From positions 1-7,186 of the forward strand of contig JBILVD010000058.1 of NCBI GenBank assembly GCA_044370655.1: a DNA stretch of 7,186 nt. The letters are read 5' to 3'. The stretch comes from CAZFPN01 sp044370655. Lineage in GTDB: Bacteria; Pseudomonadota; Alphaproteobacteria; Rickettsiales; Deianiraeaceae. The notes under the pieces were generated by a model. It did not search any database. It saw only the letters and a program-made list of their open reading frames with translations, and was not told the DNA's origin. Position numbers and translations under genes: made by a program. Shown in pieces: positions 1-5,786 of the stretch (its first letter is position 1; the number at the start of each line of letters is the position of its first letter).

Positions 1-1
1 G

Positions 2-49
2 GTATGGAAGCGAAAAGTGAAGAATTTTGAAAGAAATATTTTAAGATAG
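2..49 (+). CDS. 3' tail of an upstream gene (partial, unidentified)
   Basis: One forward frame is open from the window edge and gives VWKRKVKNFERNILR before a TAG at 47-49. The residue mix is basic and protein-like, and the position just before coaD on the same strand makes a gene tail plausible. Only 15 codons are visible, so no family can be assigned and an open stretch of this length can arise by chance. The neighbouring forward frame stops at 28-30. Confidence 0.25.
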   Translation, partial: VWKRKVKNFERNILR

Positions 50-100
50 TGATTTTAAGCGGTTGTTTAAAGTGTTTATTTTTAGATGAGGGAGGGAGGA

Positions 101-151
101 TTGAATATTTTTGATTTATTTAAGTGCAGGTCTAAAATTAAGATACAATAA
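101..151 (+). CDS. Possible 16-aa leader ORF or gene stub with a strong ribosome site
   Basis: A purine run at 88-100 (gagggagggagga) holds two GGAGG Shine-Dalgarno matches just before a TTG at 101. Reading from it gives 16 codons, MNIFDLFKCRSKIKIQ, then TAA. The ribosome site is stronger than any in front of the confirmed genes here, which is the only reason to list it. It could be a leader peptide for coaD, the surviving start of a decayed gene, or chance. The hydrophobic-basic shape is loosely like the first residues of MinE, but that is too short to rely on. Confidence 0.18.
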   Translation: MNIFDLFKCRSKIKIQ

Positions 152-157
152 AAACTA

Positions 158-186
158 TTTACTTTTATTAAATCTTTAATTATATC
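158..186 (+). promoter_or_regulatory. Candidate sigma-70 promoter for coaD
   Basis: A TTTACT box (158-163, 4 of 6 to TTGACA) is followed after exactly 17 bases by TATATC (181-186, 4 of 6 to TATAAT). Transcription would start about 20 bases before coaD. A TACAAT at 144-149 is an alternative -10 but lacks a good -35. In AT-rich DNA such matches are common, so this is a weak call. Confidence 0.28.
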
Positions 187-213
187 TATTTTAATTTTTT
201 GTTTTAGCAGGAT

Positions 214-723
214 ATGAATTATAAGGTTGCAATTTATCCAGGCAGTTTTGACCCAATAACAAAAGGGCATTTGGATATAATAAAAAGGGCATCGATGCTA
301 TTTGAAAGCTTGATAATAGGAATAGCTGAAGATAGTGGCAAAACTCCATTTTTTGATAGCAATAAAAGGCTTGAAATGATAAATCAGGTTTTAAATGCGG
401 AAGGAATTAAAAATTGCAATGTAAAGGTTTTTAAAGGGCTTTTGGTTGATTTTGCAAAAAATGAAAATGTGGGAGTAATTGTGAGAGGTTTGCGTGCAGT
501 TTCTGATTTTGAGTATGAGTTTCAAATGGCTTGCGTGAACAATAGGCTAGAAAAAAAACTGGAGACAATTTTTCTACCTTCAAGCAATGATATGCACTTT
601 ATATCATCTCGATTTGTTAAATCAATTGCTGAACTTGGAGGAGATGTATCATTTTTCGTCCCTAAGGAGGTGATGAAGTATTTTTCAGTTGCTAGAACAA
701 CTACGATAGCTCAAGGCCTCTAG
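214..723 (+). CDS. coaD: Pantetheine-phosphate adenylyltransferase (CoaD)
   Basis: Cytoplasmic enzyme of the penultimate step of coenzyme A synthesis: it transfers AMP from ATP to 4'-phosphopantetheine, giving dephospho-CoA and pyrophosphate. The 169-aa product matches the family length (about 160) and fold. The nucleotidyltransferase start PGSFDPITKGH (residues 9-19) carries the TxGH motif with His19. RGLRAVSDFEYE (91-102) is the conserved substrate-pocket segment. ISSRFVKSIAELGGD (130-144) is the usual C-terminal ATP-binding segment, in the SSR form seen in alphaproteobacteria. ATG 214 is chosen because the protein then begins exactly where homologues do. The ribosome site is poor (AGGA only one base from the ATG). 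The last 39 bases overlap, tail to tail, the end of comM on the other strand. No key residue is missing, so the identification is secure. Confidence 0.96.
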   Translation: MNYKVAIYPGSFDPITKGHLDIIKRASMLFESLIIGIAEDSGKTPFFDSNKRLEMINQVLNAEGIKNCNVKVFKGLLVDFAKNENVGVIVRGLRAVSDFEYEFQMACVNNRLEKKLETIFLPSSNDMHFISSRFVKSIAELGGDVSFFVPKEVMKYFSVARTTTIAQGL

Positions 724-2193
724 TAAATGCTTCTTTAATATTAGTTTTGAAAAATCCATATCCGCTATTGTGCGAGAAAGCTTGATTATCTTGTGGCACT
801 CTCTAAGGGAAAAGTGAAATTTAACACTCGCTTTACTTAAAACTTCCAAAACATCTGTGGTTAAAATGCAAAATTCATCTAATTTTGAGGAAGGTATTTT
901 AGAGTTTGTAAAGTCTATCTGTCCTCTTTCACTTTTAATAAAATCACGAACCTCTATAACTCTTTCCCTTATTTTACTTGAGCTTTCATCTTCCGTTTTT
1001 TCAAAAGTGAAGTTTTGAGTTTCAAATTCTGGGTTGACATAAAGGTGAATGTCTATTCTCTCTAAAATGGGGCCAGAAACTTTTTGAGTGTAAGTTTCTC
1101 CGCAGATGGGAACCTTGGTGCATTCTTTTTTGACATCTCCTAAATATCCGCATTTACAAGGGTTCATAGCGCCTATTAATTGAAACTTGCATGGAAAAGA
1201 GACATGACCTTCCGCTCTTGCTATATGCACTTGATTTGTCTCCATTGGAGTGCGAAGAGCGTCTAAAACAAAGCTTGGAAACTCTGCAAATTCGTCCAAA
1301 AATAAAACTCCATTGTGAGCAAGTGTAATCTCTCCTGGTTTAACCACTCGCCCCCCACCAATTAAAGAAACCATAGAAGATGAGTGATGGGGGCTTCTAA
1401 AGGGGCGTTTAGCGTCCATTATATTTGCCGTGTTCCCTGAAATTGAGTTTATTATGCTTATTTCTAACAATTCATTTGCATCAAGGGGAGGAAGAATTGA
1501 AGGAAACCTCTCCGCAAGCATAGACTTACCAGACCCAGGGCGACCTATCATAAGTAAGTCATGCCCTCCTATACTTGCAATTTCAAACGCTCTCTTGGCA
1601 TGCTTTTGCCCCTTTACATCTTTAAAATCTTTTGTAAATTCAACCTTCTTAATTTCCTGTTTTTTTAAAATCTCGGGAGGTCTATCTCCATTTAAAATTT
1701 GCACTAATTCTTTAAGGGATTGAACAGCTATTAAATTGACTTCTTGAGAGATAAAAGAGCTTTCCTCTATGTTTGAAATAGGAAAAGCAACTCCCAAGCC
1801 TTTTGAAAGAGCAAAGTTTCCTGTTGCTAAAACTCCATAAATCGGGTTTATATCTCCATTTAAAGAGAGTTCTCCTAGAAATATTAGCTTTTCAATATTT
1901 TCTTGATTTAAAATTCCCATCGCACATAAAACACCAATTGCAATGCTTAAGTCATAATGGTTGCCTTCTTTGTAGATATCAGCAGGGGAGAGATTGATTG
2001 TGATTTTTTTAGCAGGCAAGCTTAATCCCATCATCAAAAGTGCGGATTTAACTCGCTCCTTTGCCTCTGAGACGGTTTTATTTGCAAGACCTACAATTGT
2101 AAAGCTTGGCAAACCTGCAAAAATATGAACTTCAACATTAATTAGCTCTGCGGTAATTCCGCAAAAAGCAACGGTTTTAACCCTTGCAAACAT
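685..2193 (-). CDS. comM: ComM/YifB-family Mg-chelatase-like AAA+ ATPase
   Basis: 502 aa, full length for the family (about 505). Residues 1-170 form the ChlI-like N-terminal domain (FARVKT start, GLPSFTIVGL). About 185-395 is the AAA+ module: Walker A GRPGSGKS (217-224), Walker B VLFLDE (296-301), and the arginine-containing GPILERID (374-381). About 400-498 is the Mg-chelatase C-terminal domain ending in LLEALSYRS. Cys346, 348, 358 and 364 make a likely zinc site with the alphaproteobacterial spacing. Characterised ComM proteins are hexameric helicases that promote branch migration when transforming DNA recombines into the chromosome; they do not chelate magnesium. The start follows the dsbA-like stop by 5 bp without a clear Shine-Dalgarno site, which suggests co-transcription and coupling. 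The 3' end runs 39 bp into coaD. The family is certain; an actual role in transformation in this organism is inferred. Confidence 0.95.
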   Translation of the reverse strand: MFARVKTVAFCGITAELINVEVHIFAGLPSFTIVGLANKTVSEAKERVKSALLMMGLSLPAKKITINLSPADIYKEGNHYDLSIAIGVLCAMGILNQENIEKLIFLGELSLNGDINPIYGVLATGNFALSKGLGVAFPISNIEESSFISQEVNLIAVQSLKELVQILNGDRPPEILKKQEIKKVEFTKDFKDVKGQKHAKRAFEIASIGGHDLLMIGRPGSGKSMLAERFPSILPPLDANELLEISIINSISGNTANIMDAKRPFRSPHHSSSMVSLIGGGRVVKPGEITLAHNGVLFLDEFAEFPSFVLDALRTPMETNQVHIARAEGHVSFPCKFQLIGAMNPCKCGYLGDVKKECTKVPICGETYTQKVSGPILERIDIHLYVNPEFETQNFTFEKTEDESSSKIRERVIEVRDFIKSERGQIDFTNSKIPSSKLDEFCILTTDVLEVLSKASVKFHFSLRECHKIIKLSRTIADMDFSKLILKKHLLEALSYRSCSSN

Positions 2194-2198
2194 AAAGT

Positions 2199-2918
2199 TT
2201 ATTTATTTTGTAATATTTTTTCTATATTTGCCTCAAAATTTCTAATGCTATAATCACCCTCCAACCTTTCTCCGTTGATAAAAAATGTTGGAGTGCCGTT
2301 AATTTTAAGAATTTTAGATGAACGAAGCCTAGCCTCCAAAATTCCATTCTCATTTGCCTCATCTTTTATGCAATTTTCCGATTCTTTTGAATTCATTCCA
2401 GCAAATTCAAAAATTTGAGTTAGCTTTTCTGCATAATCTTCGGAGCTAAACCAGTCTTGTTGCGTCTCGTATATTCCTGCAATTAAGTTAAACACTTTTT
2501 TGCCATCTATCTCTTTTTTTTTGGCAAAACATTTTATGAGCTTGCTTGCTGTGAGTGATTGAGCGTCTAGCGGAAAGTCTCTATGTATAAAAACCAGTTT
2601 TCCAGTTTTAATGTATTTCTCGTTTAAAGTTGGAAAAATTCTAGTGAAAAATCTAGCACAGTGAATGCAAGAGTAAGAGTCGTAGGAAATAATTTGCACG
2701 GGAGCTTCCTTCCCCCCTAAATATAAGTCTTGCTGTATGTTAAATTTTAATTCTTGCTTTATTTCCTCTATTGCCATTGTTTTTATTGTGGAAATATCGC
2801 TAGAATAGTTGATTTTTGGCTTTTTGTTAATTACGCTTAAAACGAATGCTATAATTAAAAATATAACAATTATGCAACTTAATACAACACTTAAAACAAC
2901 TTTTTTACTTACAAACAT
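2199..2918 (-). CDS. Membrane-anchored DsbA-like thiol:disulfide oxidoreductase
   Basis: 239 aa. A basic start (MFVSKK) leads into a hydrophobic segment at residues 7-30, either a signal anchor or an uncleaved signal peptide with no lipobox, which places the rest in the periplasm. The thioredoxin-fold domain (about 65-237) has the redox pair C84-I-H-C87, a variant of the CPHC of DsbA, the segment RDFPLDAQSLTAS (113-125) of the bacterial DsbA/Com1 group, and the cis-proline loop GTPTFFING (208-216, Pro210). Such proteins introduce or rearrange disulfides in exported proteins. Three further Cys (15, 130, 183) lie outside the active site. The gene precedes comM by 5 bp and probably shares its transcript. 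No Shine-Dalgarno site is visible before ATG 2918; an AT-rich -10-like TATATT lies only a few bases upstream, so a very short or absent leader is possible. I would not choose between dsbA, com1 and bdbD as a symbol. Confidence 0.9.
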   Translation of the reverse strand: MFVSKKVVLSVVLSCIIVIFLIIAFVLSVINKKPKINYSSDISTIKTMAIEEIKQELKFNIQQDLYLGGKEAPVQIISYDSYSCIHCARFFTRIFPTLNEKYIKTGKLVFIHRDFPLDAQSLTASKLIKCFAKKKEIDGKKVFNLIAGIYETQQDWFSSEDYAEKLTQIFEFAGMNSKESENCIKDEANENGILEARLRSSKILKINGTPTFFINGERLEGDYSIRNFEANIEKILQNK

Positions 2919-2941
2919 GTTAATATAATAAAAATCTTTTT

Positions 2942-2956
2942 TTAACTTAAAGTTAA
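2942..2956. promoter_or_regulatory. 15-bp palindrome upstream of the dsbA-like gene
   Basis: TTAACTT (2942-2948) and AAGTTAA (2950-2956) are perfect inverted arms around one central base. The site lies 24 bp upstream of the dsbA-like start, within the stretch where its promoter should be (TTGAAA-like box on - at 2966-2971, TATATT on - at 2922-2927). The shape fits an operator for a dimeric repressor, but short AT palindromes are frequent in DNA of this composition. Confidence 0.25.
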
Positions 2957-3001
2957 AAATTTATTTTTCAAGTGTTTTTTGTTATTATGTTAAAATTTTT
3001 A

Positions 3002-3241
3002 TTAAAAATCAATCATTTTTACTCTGCCTTCAGGGGCATTAACTAACAACATACAGCATTCATTTTGTTAAGTAGCAAGCATAAGTTTTTCTGTTATCAT
3101 ATTCTATAGATTTGCTATATCTCGTTGTTTTTCTATTAAATCTTGCAATAAAGTTTGCTTAAAAGAAAGAAAACTTGTTTCTTTCTTTACAGTGCTGATG
3201 TTTATTTGATTTCTAACAATACCTACCTGTAAATTTGCAAT
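3002..3241 (-). pseudogene. Decayed C-terminal fragment, possibly flagellin/FlgL-type
   Basis: Immediately after the cyclase stop, in the same - strand frame, 79 codons run with only two internal stops (TAG 3104-3106, TAA 3068-3070) before a TAA at 3002-3004. The residues are protein-like: VGIVRNQINISTVKKETSF, then LLQDLIEKQRDIANL, then TEKLMLAT, then EGRVKMIDF. The order (a G-x-x-x-N-Q-I helix, a long helix with a Q/E-rich D-I-A turn, a 'T-x-L-x-L-A' helix, and a hydrophobic end like 'xxxLLDFL') resembles the C-terminal D0 region of flagellin and FlgL hook-filament junction proteins. That is a by-eye resemblance. No start or upstream part is visible, since an intact gene lies directly before it. 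It is either the remnant of a gene replaced by the operon or chance protein-like sequence; a remnant is more likely. Confidence 0.4.
3162..3188 (-). terminator. 11-bp hairpin downstream of the operon (weak terminator candidate)
   Basis: AAAGAAAGAAA (3162-3172) and TTTCTTTCTTT (3178-3188) are perfect inverted arms with a 5-nt loop, about 54 bases past the cyclase stop. Read on the - strand the stem ends in a T run, but only two of eleven pairs are G:C and the T run is mostly the stem itself. It also lies inside the decayed frame at 3002-3241, so it may be only fossil coding sequence. Confidence 0.3.
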
Positions 3242-4315
3242 TTAAAATGGGTAAGTATAAAGTTGTCCTGTATTTTCTGATTTCAGTATATTAGTAAATG
3301 TTTGAAAGAAAGTATCGTCTTTCGAAAAACTTTTTCTTTCTAAAAAACCTTCTTCATTTGTTGTTATAATGTAATAATTCTCCTTAGAATGTTTTTTATC
3401 CAAGATGAAGGTATTAAATAAACTTTCTAAATTCAAATTTTTTGCAATATTTACAACCTCTTTGTCAAGCAATTGATAAATTACCTTCTTTAGTTTTTGA
3501 GTTCTGGAGTTATCAACATTACCAAATTCAACTTCAACTAACATTCCAAGACCAACCGCAACTCCGTGAGAGATTTTATAGTTTGAGACACTTTCAATGG
3601 CATGACCAATGGTATGACCAAAATTAAGCAACTGCCTTTCCTTGCAATCAAATTCATCAATTTCTATAAACCATTTTTTTATTTTTAGACTATTGAATAT
3701 TATTTCTTCATAATTTGTTTCATAATTTTTAAGTAATTCTAAACACGTTTCAAAATCAATATCATTAAAAGAGGCAAAGCAAATTTTTATACATTCAAAC
3801 AGCCCTGAAGTAATATCGTTTTTTGATAGAGTTTTTAAAAAATTTACATCTATCGTTATGCTTTTTGGGGGGTAGAACGTGCCAACTAAATTTTTAATTC
3901 CATCAACATTTATAGAAGATTTGCCACCAATACAGCTATCTCCCATAGAAAGCAACGTTGTTGGAATAAAGTGCCAAATTAAACCTCTCATATAAACATT
4001 TGCAGTAAAGCATGCAATATCTTGAATTATACCTCCTCCAACTGCTAAAATTTCCGTTTTTTTTGTTGCTCCAAGTTTTTTAAGTTGTTTTATTATATTG
4101 GGAATTTTTTCTAAAAATTTATTTTCCTCTACTGCTTCAATTGATATACTTCGTGAATTATGTTGTAAGATTTTGGGGTAAAGAGAAGAGATTTTTGCAT
4201 CTATAATAACAATAAAATCCTGCATATTAAATAAGTTTATGCTGGAAAAATTAACACAGTAATTCTCCGTTTTTGAGTTGATTTTAAATGTTTTTTGCAA
4301 AAGAAAATCCGCCAT
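3242..4315 (-). CDS. 3-dehydroquinate-synthase-like sugar-phosphate cyclase
   Basis: 357 aa, a full-length member of the dehydroquinate synthase (AroB) superfamily, whose members use bound NAD and a divalent metal to turn a phosphorylated keto sugar acid into a carbocycle. Visible motifs: NAD-binding GGGIIQD (93-99), YMRG with Arg110, GDSCIGGKSSIN (125-136, Lys132), Lys141, metal ligand Glu174 with Lys177 (FECIK), Arg227 and Asn231, NFGHTIGHAIE (231-241; His234 metal, His238), SHGVAVG (His250 metal) and DKKH near the C-terminus. The catalytic set of AroB is thus present. Two differences stand out: Gln98 where AroB has Gly (GGGVxGD), and Val252 in place of the Glu of HGEAV. The gene overlaps the dehydrogenase gene by 32 bp without a Shine-Dalgarno site at ATG 4315, pointing to coupled translation; TTG 4300, six bases after GGCGGA, is a possible alternative start. 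Because it is operonic with sugar-type enzymes, it is more likely a specialised cyclase than housekeeping aroB. Confidence 0.88.
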   Translation of the reverse strand: MADFLLQKTFKINSKTENYCVNFSSINLFNMQDFIVIIDAKISSLYPKILQHNSRSISIEAVEENKFLEKIPNIIKQLKKLGATKKTEILAVGGGIIQDIACFTANVYMRGLIWHFIPTTLLSMGDSCIGGKSSINVDGIKNLVGTFYPPKSITIDVNFLKTLSKNDITSGLFECIKICFASFNDIDFETCLELLKNYETNYEEIIFNSLKIKKWFIEIDEFDCKERQLLNFGHTIGHAIESVSNYKISHGVAVGLGMLVEVEFGNVDNSRTQKLKKVIYQLLDKEVVNIAKNLNLESLFNTFILDKKHSKENYYIITTNEEGFLERKSFSKDDTFFQTFTNILKSENTGQLYTYPF

Positions 4316-4949
4316 CTAAAGTAATAAATTGATTTGTCAAGTTTTGATTTTGCGAGCTACAAAGAAAGAGAGCCAACCTTGCAATTTCCTCTTCTTTTGA
4401 AAGATTTTTTGTTGGGGTCATGCCTACTAAATTCTCAAGTTGAGCTGTAGAGAGGTTGGATCTAGTCATTTTGTTATCAATTGCTCCTGGTAAAATTGCA
4501 TTAACTAAAATGCCCTGCTCCCCTAAGTCTAAAGCTAAAGAAGAGATAAGCCCCTTTAAAGCAGATTTTGTTACCGAGTAAGATAGTTTATTCTTTCTTG
4601 CAATTTCTTGCCAAATAGAGCTAATAACAACGATTTTAGCATTTTTTTTAATTGCTTTTTGTTTTAATAAGTCGCTCATCGCCTGCATAATAAAAAGACA
4701 GTTTGCTTGATAAACCTCCAAATGTTTATTTGTATCAAAATTTAAGATAGAGTCATTTATATTTAAACCTTGAGCAAAGCAAATTGCATCAAGCTTAGGA
4801 AAATGGTAAGAAGAATTGCTAGATGGATCGTATTTTAAAAAACCATCTCTTTCAAACCTTGAAGCTTTAAATAAATTGAAACTCTCCTGAAAAACATCAC
4901 AAATTTTAGAGCCAATTTCACCACTACCGCCAAATATTAAAGCATTCAT
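4284..4949 (-). CDS. Short-chain dehydrogenase/reductase (SDR), operon gene 2
   Basis: 221 aa, a compact classical SDR with a Rossmann fold that uses NAD(H) or NADP(H). The coenzyme loop GGSGEIG (7-13) follows the first strand. FAQGLN (58-63) replaces the usual NNAG. Asn83 (YQANCL) is the conserved helix Asn. Ser110/111 precede Y124-S-V-T-K128, completing the Ser-Tyr-Lys catalytic set, and LPGAID (153-158) is the standard PG turn. The C-terminus TLDGGF is also typical. Family members reduce a ketone or oxidise an alcohol on small molecules; the substrate cannot be read from sequence. It shares ATGA with the end of the aldolase gene, and AGAGAGG eight to nine bases upstream is a good ribosome site. 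Its 3' end contains the start of the cyclase gene. The context suggests reduction or oxidation of a sugar-like intermediate made by its partners. Confidence 0.9.
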   Translation of the reverse strand: MNALIFGGSGEIGSKICDVFQESFNLFKASRFERDGFLKYDPSSNSSYHFPKLDAICFAQGLNINDSILNFDTNKHLEVYQANCLFIMQAMSDLLKQKAIKKNAKIVVISSIWQEIARKNKLSYSVTKSALKGLISSLALDLGEQGILVNAILPGAIDNKMTRSNLSTAQLENLVGMTPTKNLSKEEEIARLALFLCSSQNQNLTNQFITLDGGFSFAKNI

Positions 4950-5713
4950 AAAGCAAGCCTCTCTTTTAACATTTTAAGTCTTGTTAAATCTTCATTCGCA
5001 ATTTTGTCGTAGTGATCAAATTTATTTTTAAGCCAAAGATATTCAAATTTTACTGCTAATTCCATACCTTCTATAACCTTTGGATTAAAAATTGCATCGG
5101 AGTTAAAGATAATTTTTCTTGTTTCAAATCTGGTTAAATATTCTTTTGCAACTTCTTTTAAATTTGAAAGGGAAGATTTAGTGATGGCTCCTCCAACAAC
5201 TAAGTCCATATTAGATTTTTTGCAAGCAATCGCAGTTTTAATGCAATAATCAGTAATTTTTGAACTTTCAATATCATTTCTTGAAAAGCCATTAGAGTGA
5301 GTAAAATCAACTCTACCAAATACAATTCCGTCAGCACCATTTTCTACTTTTGCGGATTTAATTATTTCATCTAAATTATTGAAACTTGTAATTGTTTCAA
5401 GGTTGAAGAGAAATCTCACATCTTCCCTCTCTTCAGGAGAATAAACTTTATTTTTTGCTTCAACATACTTAGAAACGGCATATGAAGTTTCTACCATTGG
5501 GGCAATTATGTATTCTACCCCTATTTGTTTTGTGCGATAAAGGTCTGTAATTGCCTCACATCCTCCAATTTTAATTCCTAAGCTTAACCCAGCTTTTCTT
5601 GTTATTTCAGTCAACCTAAGAAGTTCGTCATCTCTTGTGCCTTCTGCCTCAAATTCTGCCTTTATTCCAATGTAATTGAACTCTTGCCTACCTTTTTTTA
5701 GAATATCAAGCAT
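4946..5713 (-). CDS. HpcH/HpaI aldolase/citrate lyase-family protein, operon gene 1
   Basis: About 255 aa, a TIM-barrel enzyme of the family of metal-dependent class II pyruvate aldolases and citrate-lyase beta subunits. Numbered from ATG 5713: KAEFEAEGTR (18-27), KIGGCEA (48-54), the metal-ligand strand FNLETITSF with Glu106, and GADGIVFGRVDFT with Asp136 as the second metal ligand. The early His and the Arg that bind substrate carboxylate in HpaI are not evident; KAEFEAEGTR and the KIGGCEA lysine sit there, so this is a distinct subgroup with its own substrate. I chose ATG 5713 because AGGGGAG lies eight bases upstream; ATG 5734 would add seven residues but has no ribosome site and abuts a palindrome. 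It is first in the operon and overlaps the SDR by 4 bp. Family members join or split pyruvate (or acetyl units) and an aldehyde; whether this one builds a keto-deoxy sugar is inferred. Confidence 0.85.
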   Translation of the reverse strand: MLDILKKGRQEFNYIGIKAEFEAEGTRDDELLRLTEITRKAGLSLGIKIGGCEAITDLYRTKQIGVEYIIAPMVETSYAVSKYVEAKNKVYSPEEREDVRFLFNLETITSFNNLDEIIKSAKVENGADGIVFGRVDFTHSNGFSRNDIESSKITDYCIKTAIACKKSNMDLVVGGAITKSSLSNLKEVAKEYLTRFETRKIIFNSDAIFNPKVIEGMELAVKFEYLWLKNKFDHYDKIANEDLTRLKMLKERLAL

Positions 5714-5721
5714 CGCTTGTT

Positions 5722-5728
5722 CTCCCCT
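5722..5728 (-). promoter_or_regulatory. Shine-Dalgarno site that decides the aldolase start
   Basis: AGGGGAG on the - strand lies eight bases before ATG 5713. It is inside the extra seven codons of the longer ORF that begins at 5734, whose own ATG is preceded only by AT repeats. The shorter start is therefore favoured. Confidence 0.6.
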
Positions 5729-5733
5729 ATTCA

Positions 5734-5763
5734 TAACAATAATAATAAATGTTATTATTGTTA
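5734..5763. promoter_or_regulatory. 12-bp palindrome at the operon promoter (operator candidate)
   Basis: TAACAATAATAA (5734-5745) and TTATTATTGTTA (5752-5763) are perfect inverted arms separated by six bases. The element overlaps the candidate -10 box and transcription start of the aldolase-SDR-cyclase operon and ends just before its ribosome site, where a repressor would act. It could also form a hairpin in the 5' leader. It is purely AT-type with one C:G pair per arm, so chance cannot be excluded. Confidence 0.4.
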
Positions 5764-5786
5764 AAAAGAGAAAATTACTAAGTCAA
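5757..5786 (-). promoter_or_regulatory. Candidate sigma-70 promoter of the three-gene operon
   Basis: On the - strand TTGACT (5781-5786, 5 of 6 to consensus) is followed after 17-18 bases by TAACAA or AACAAT (5757-5763, at best 4 of 6). An A/T tract (5788-5798) lies just upstream as in UP elements. The predicted leader is roughly 35-40 bases to ATG 5713. The -35 is good, the -10 weak. Confidence 0.4.

Noticed and set aside
82..270. 62-codon - strand ORF over the coaD start
   Set aside because: Low-complexity I/L/K/N translation, no ribosome site, and it runs antisense into a certain gene; a shadow in AT-rich DNA.
1430..1997. Two + strand ORFs inside comM (1430-1723 and 1803-1997)
   Set aside because: Both are antisense to well-conserved comM coding sequence (Walker A and N-terminal domain) and have no family motif.
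3442..3627. 61-codon + strand ORF inside the cyclase gene
   Set aside because: Antisense to the conserved NFGHTIGHA region; its His/Gln-rich translation is a by-product.
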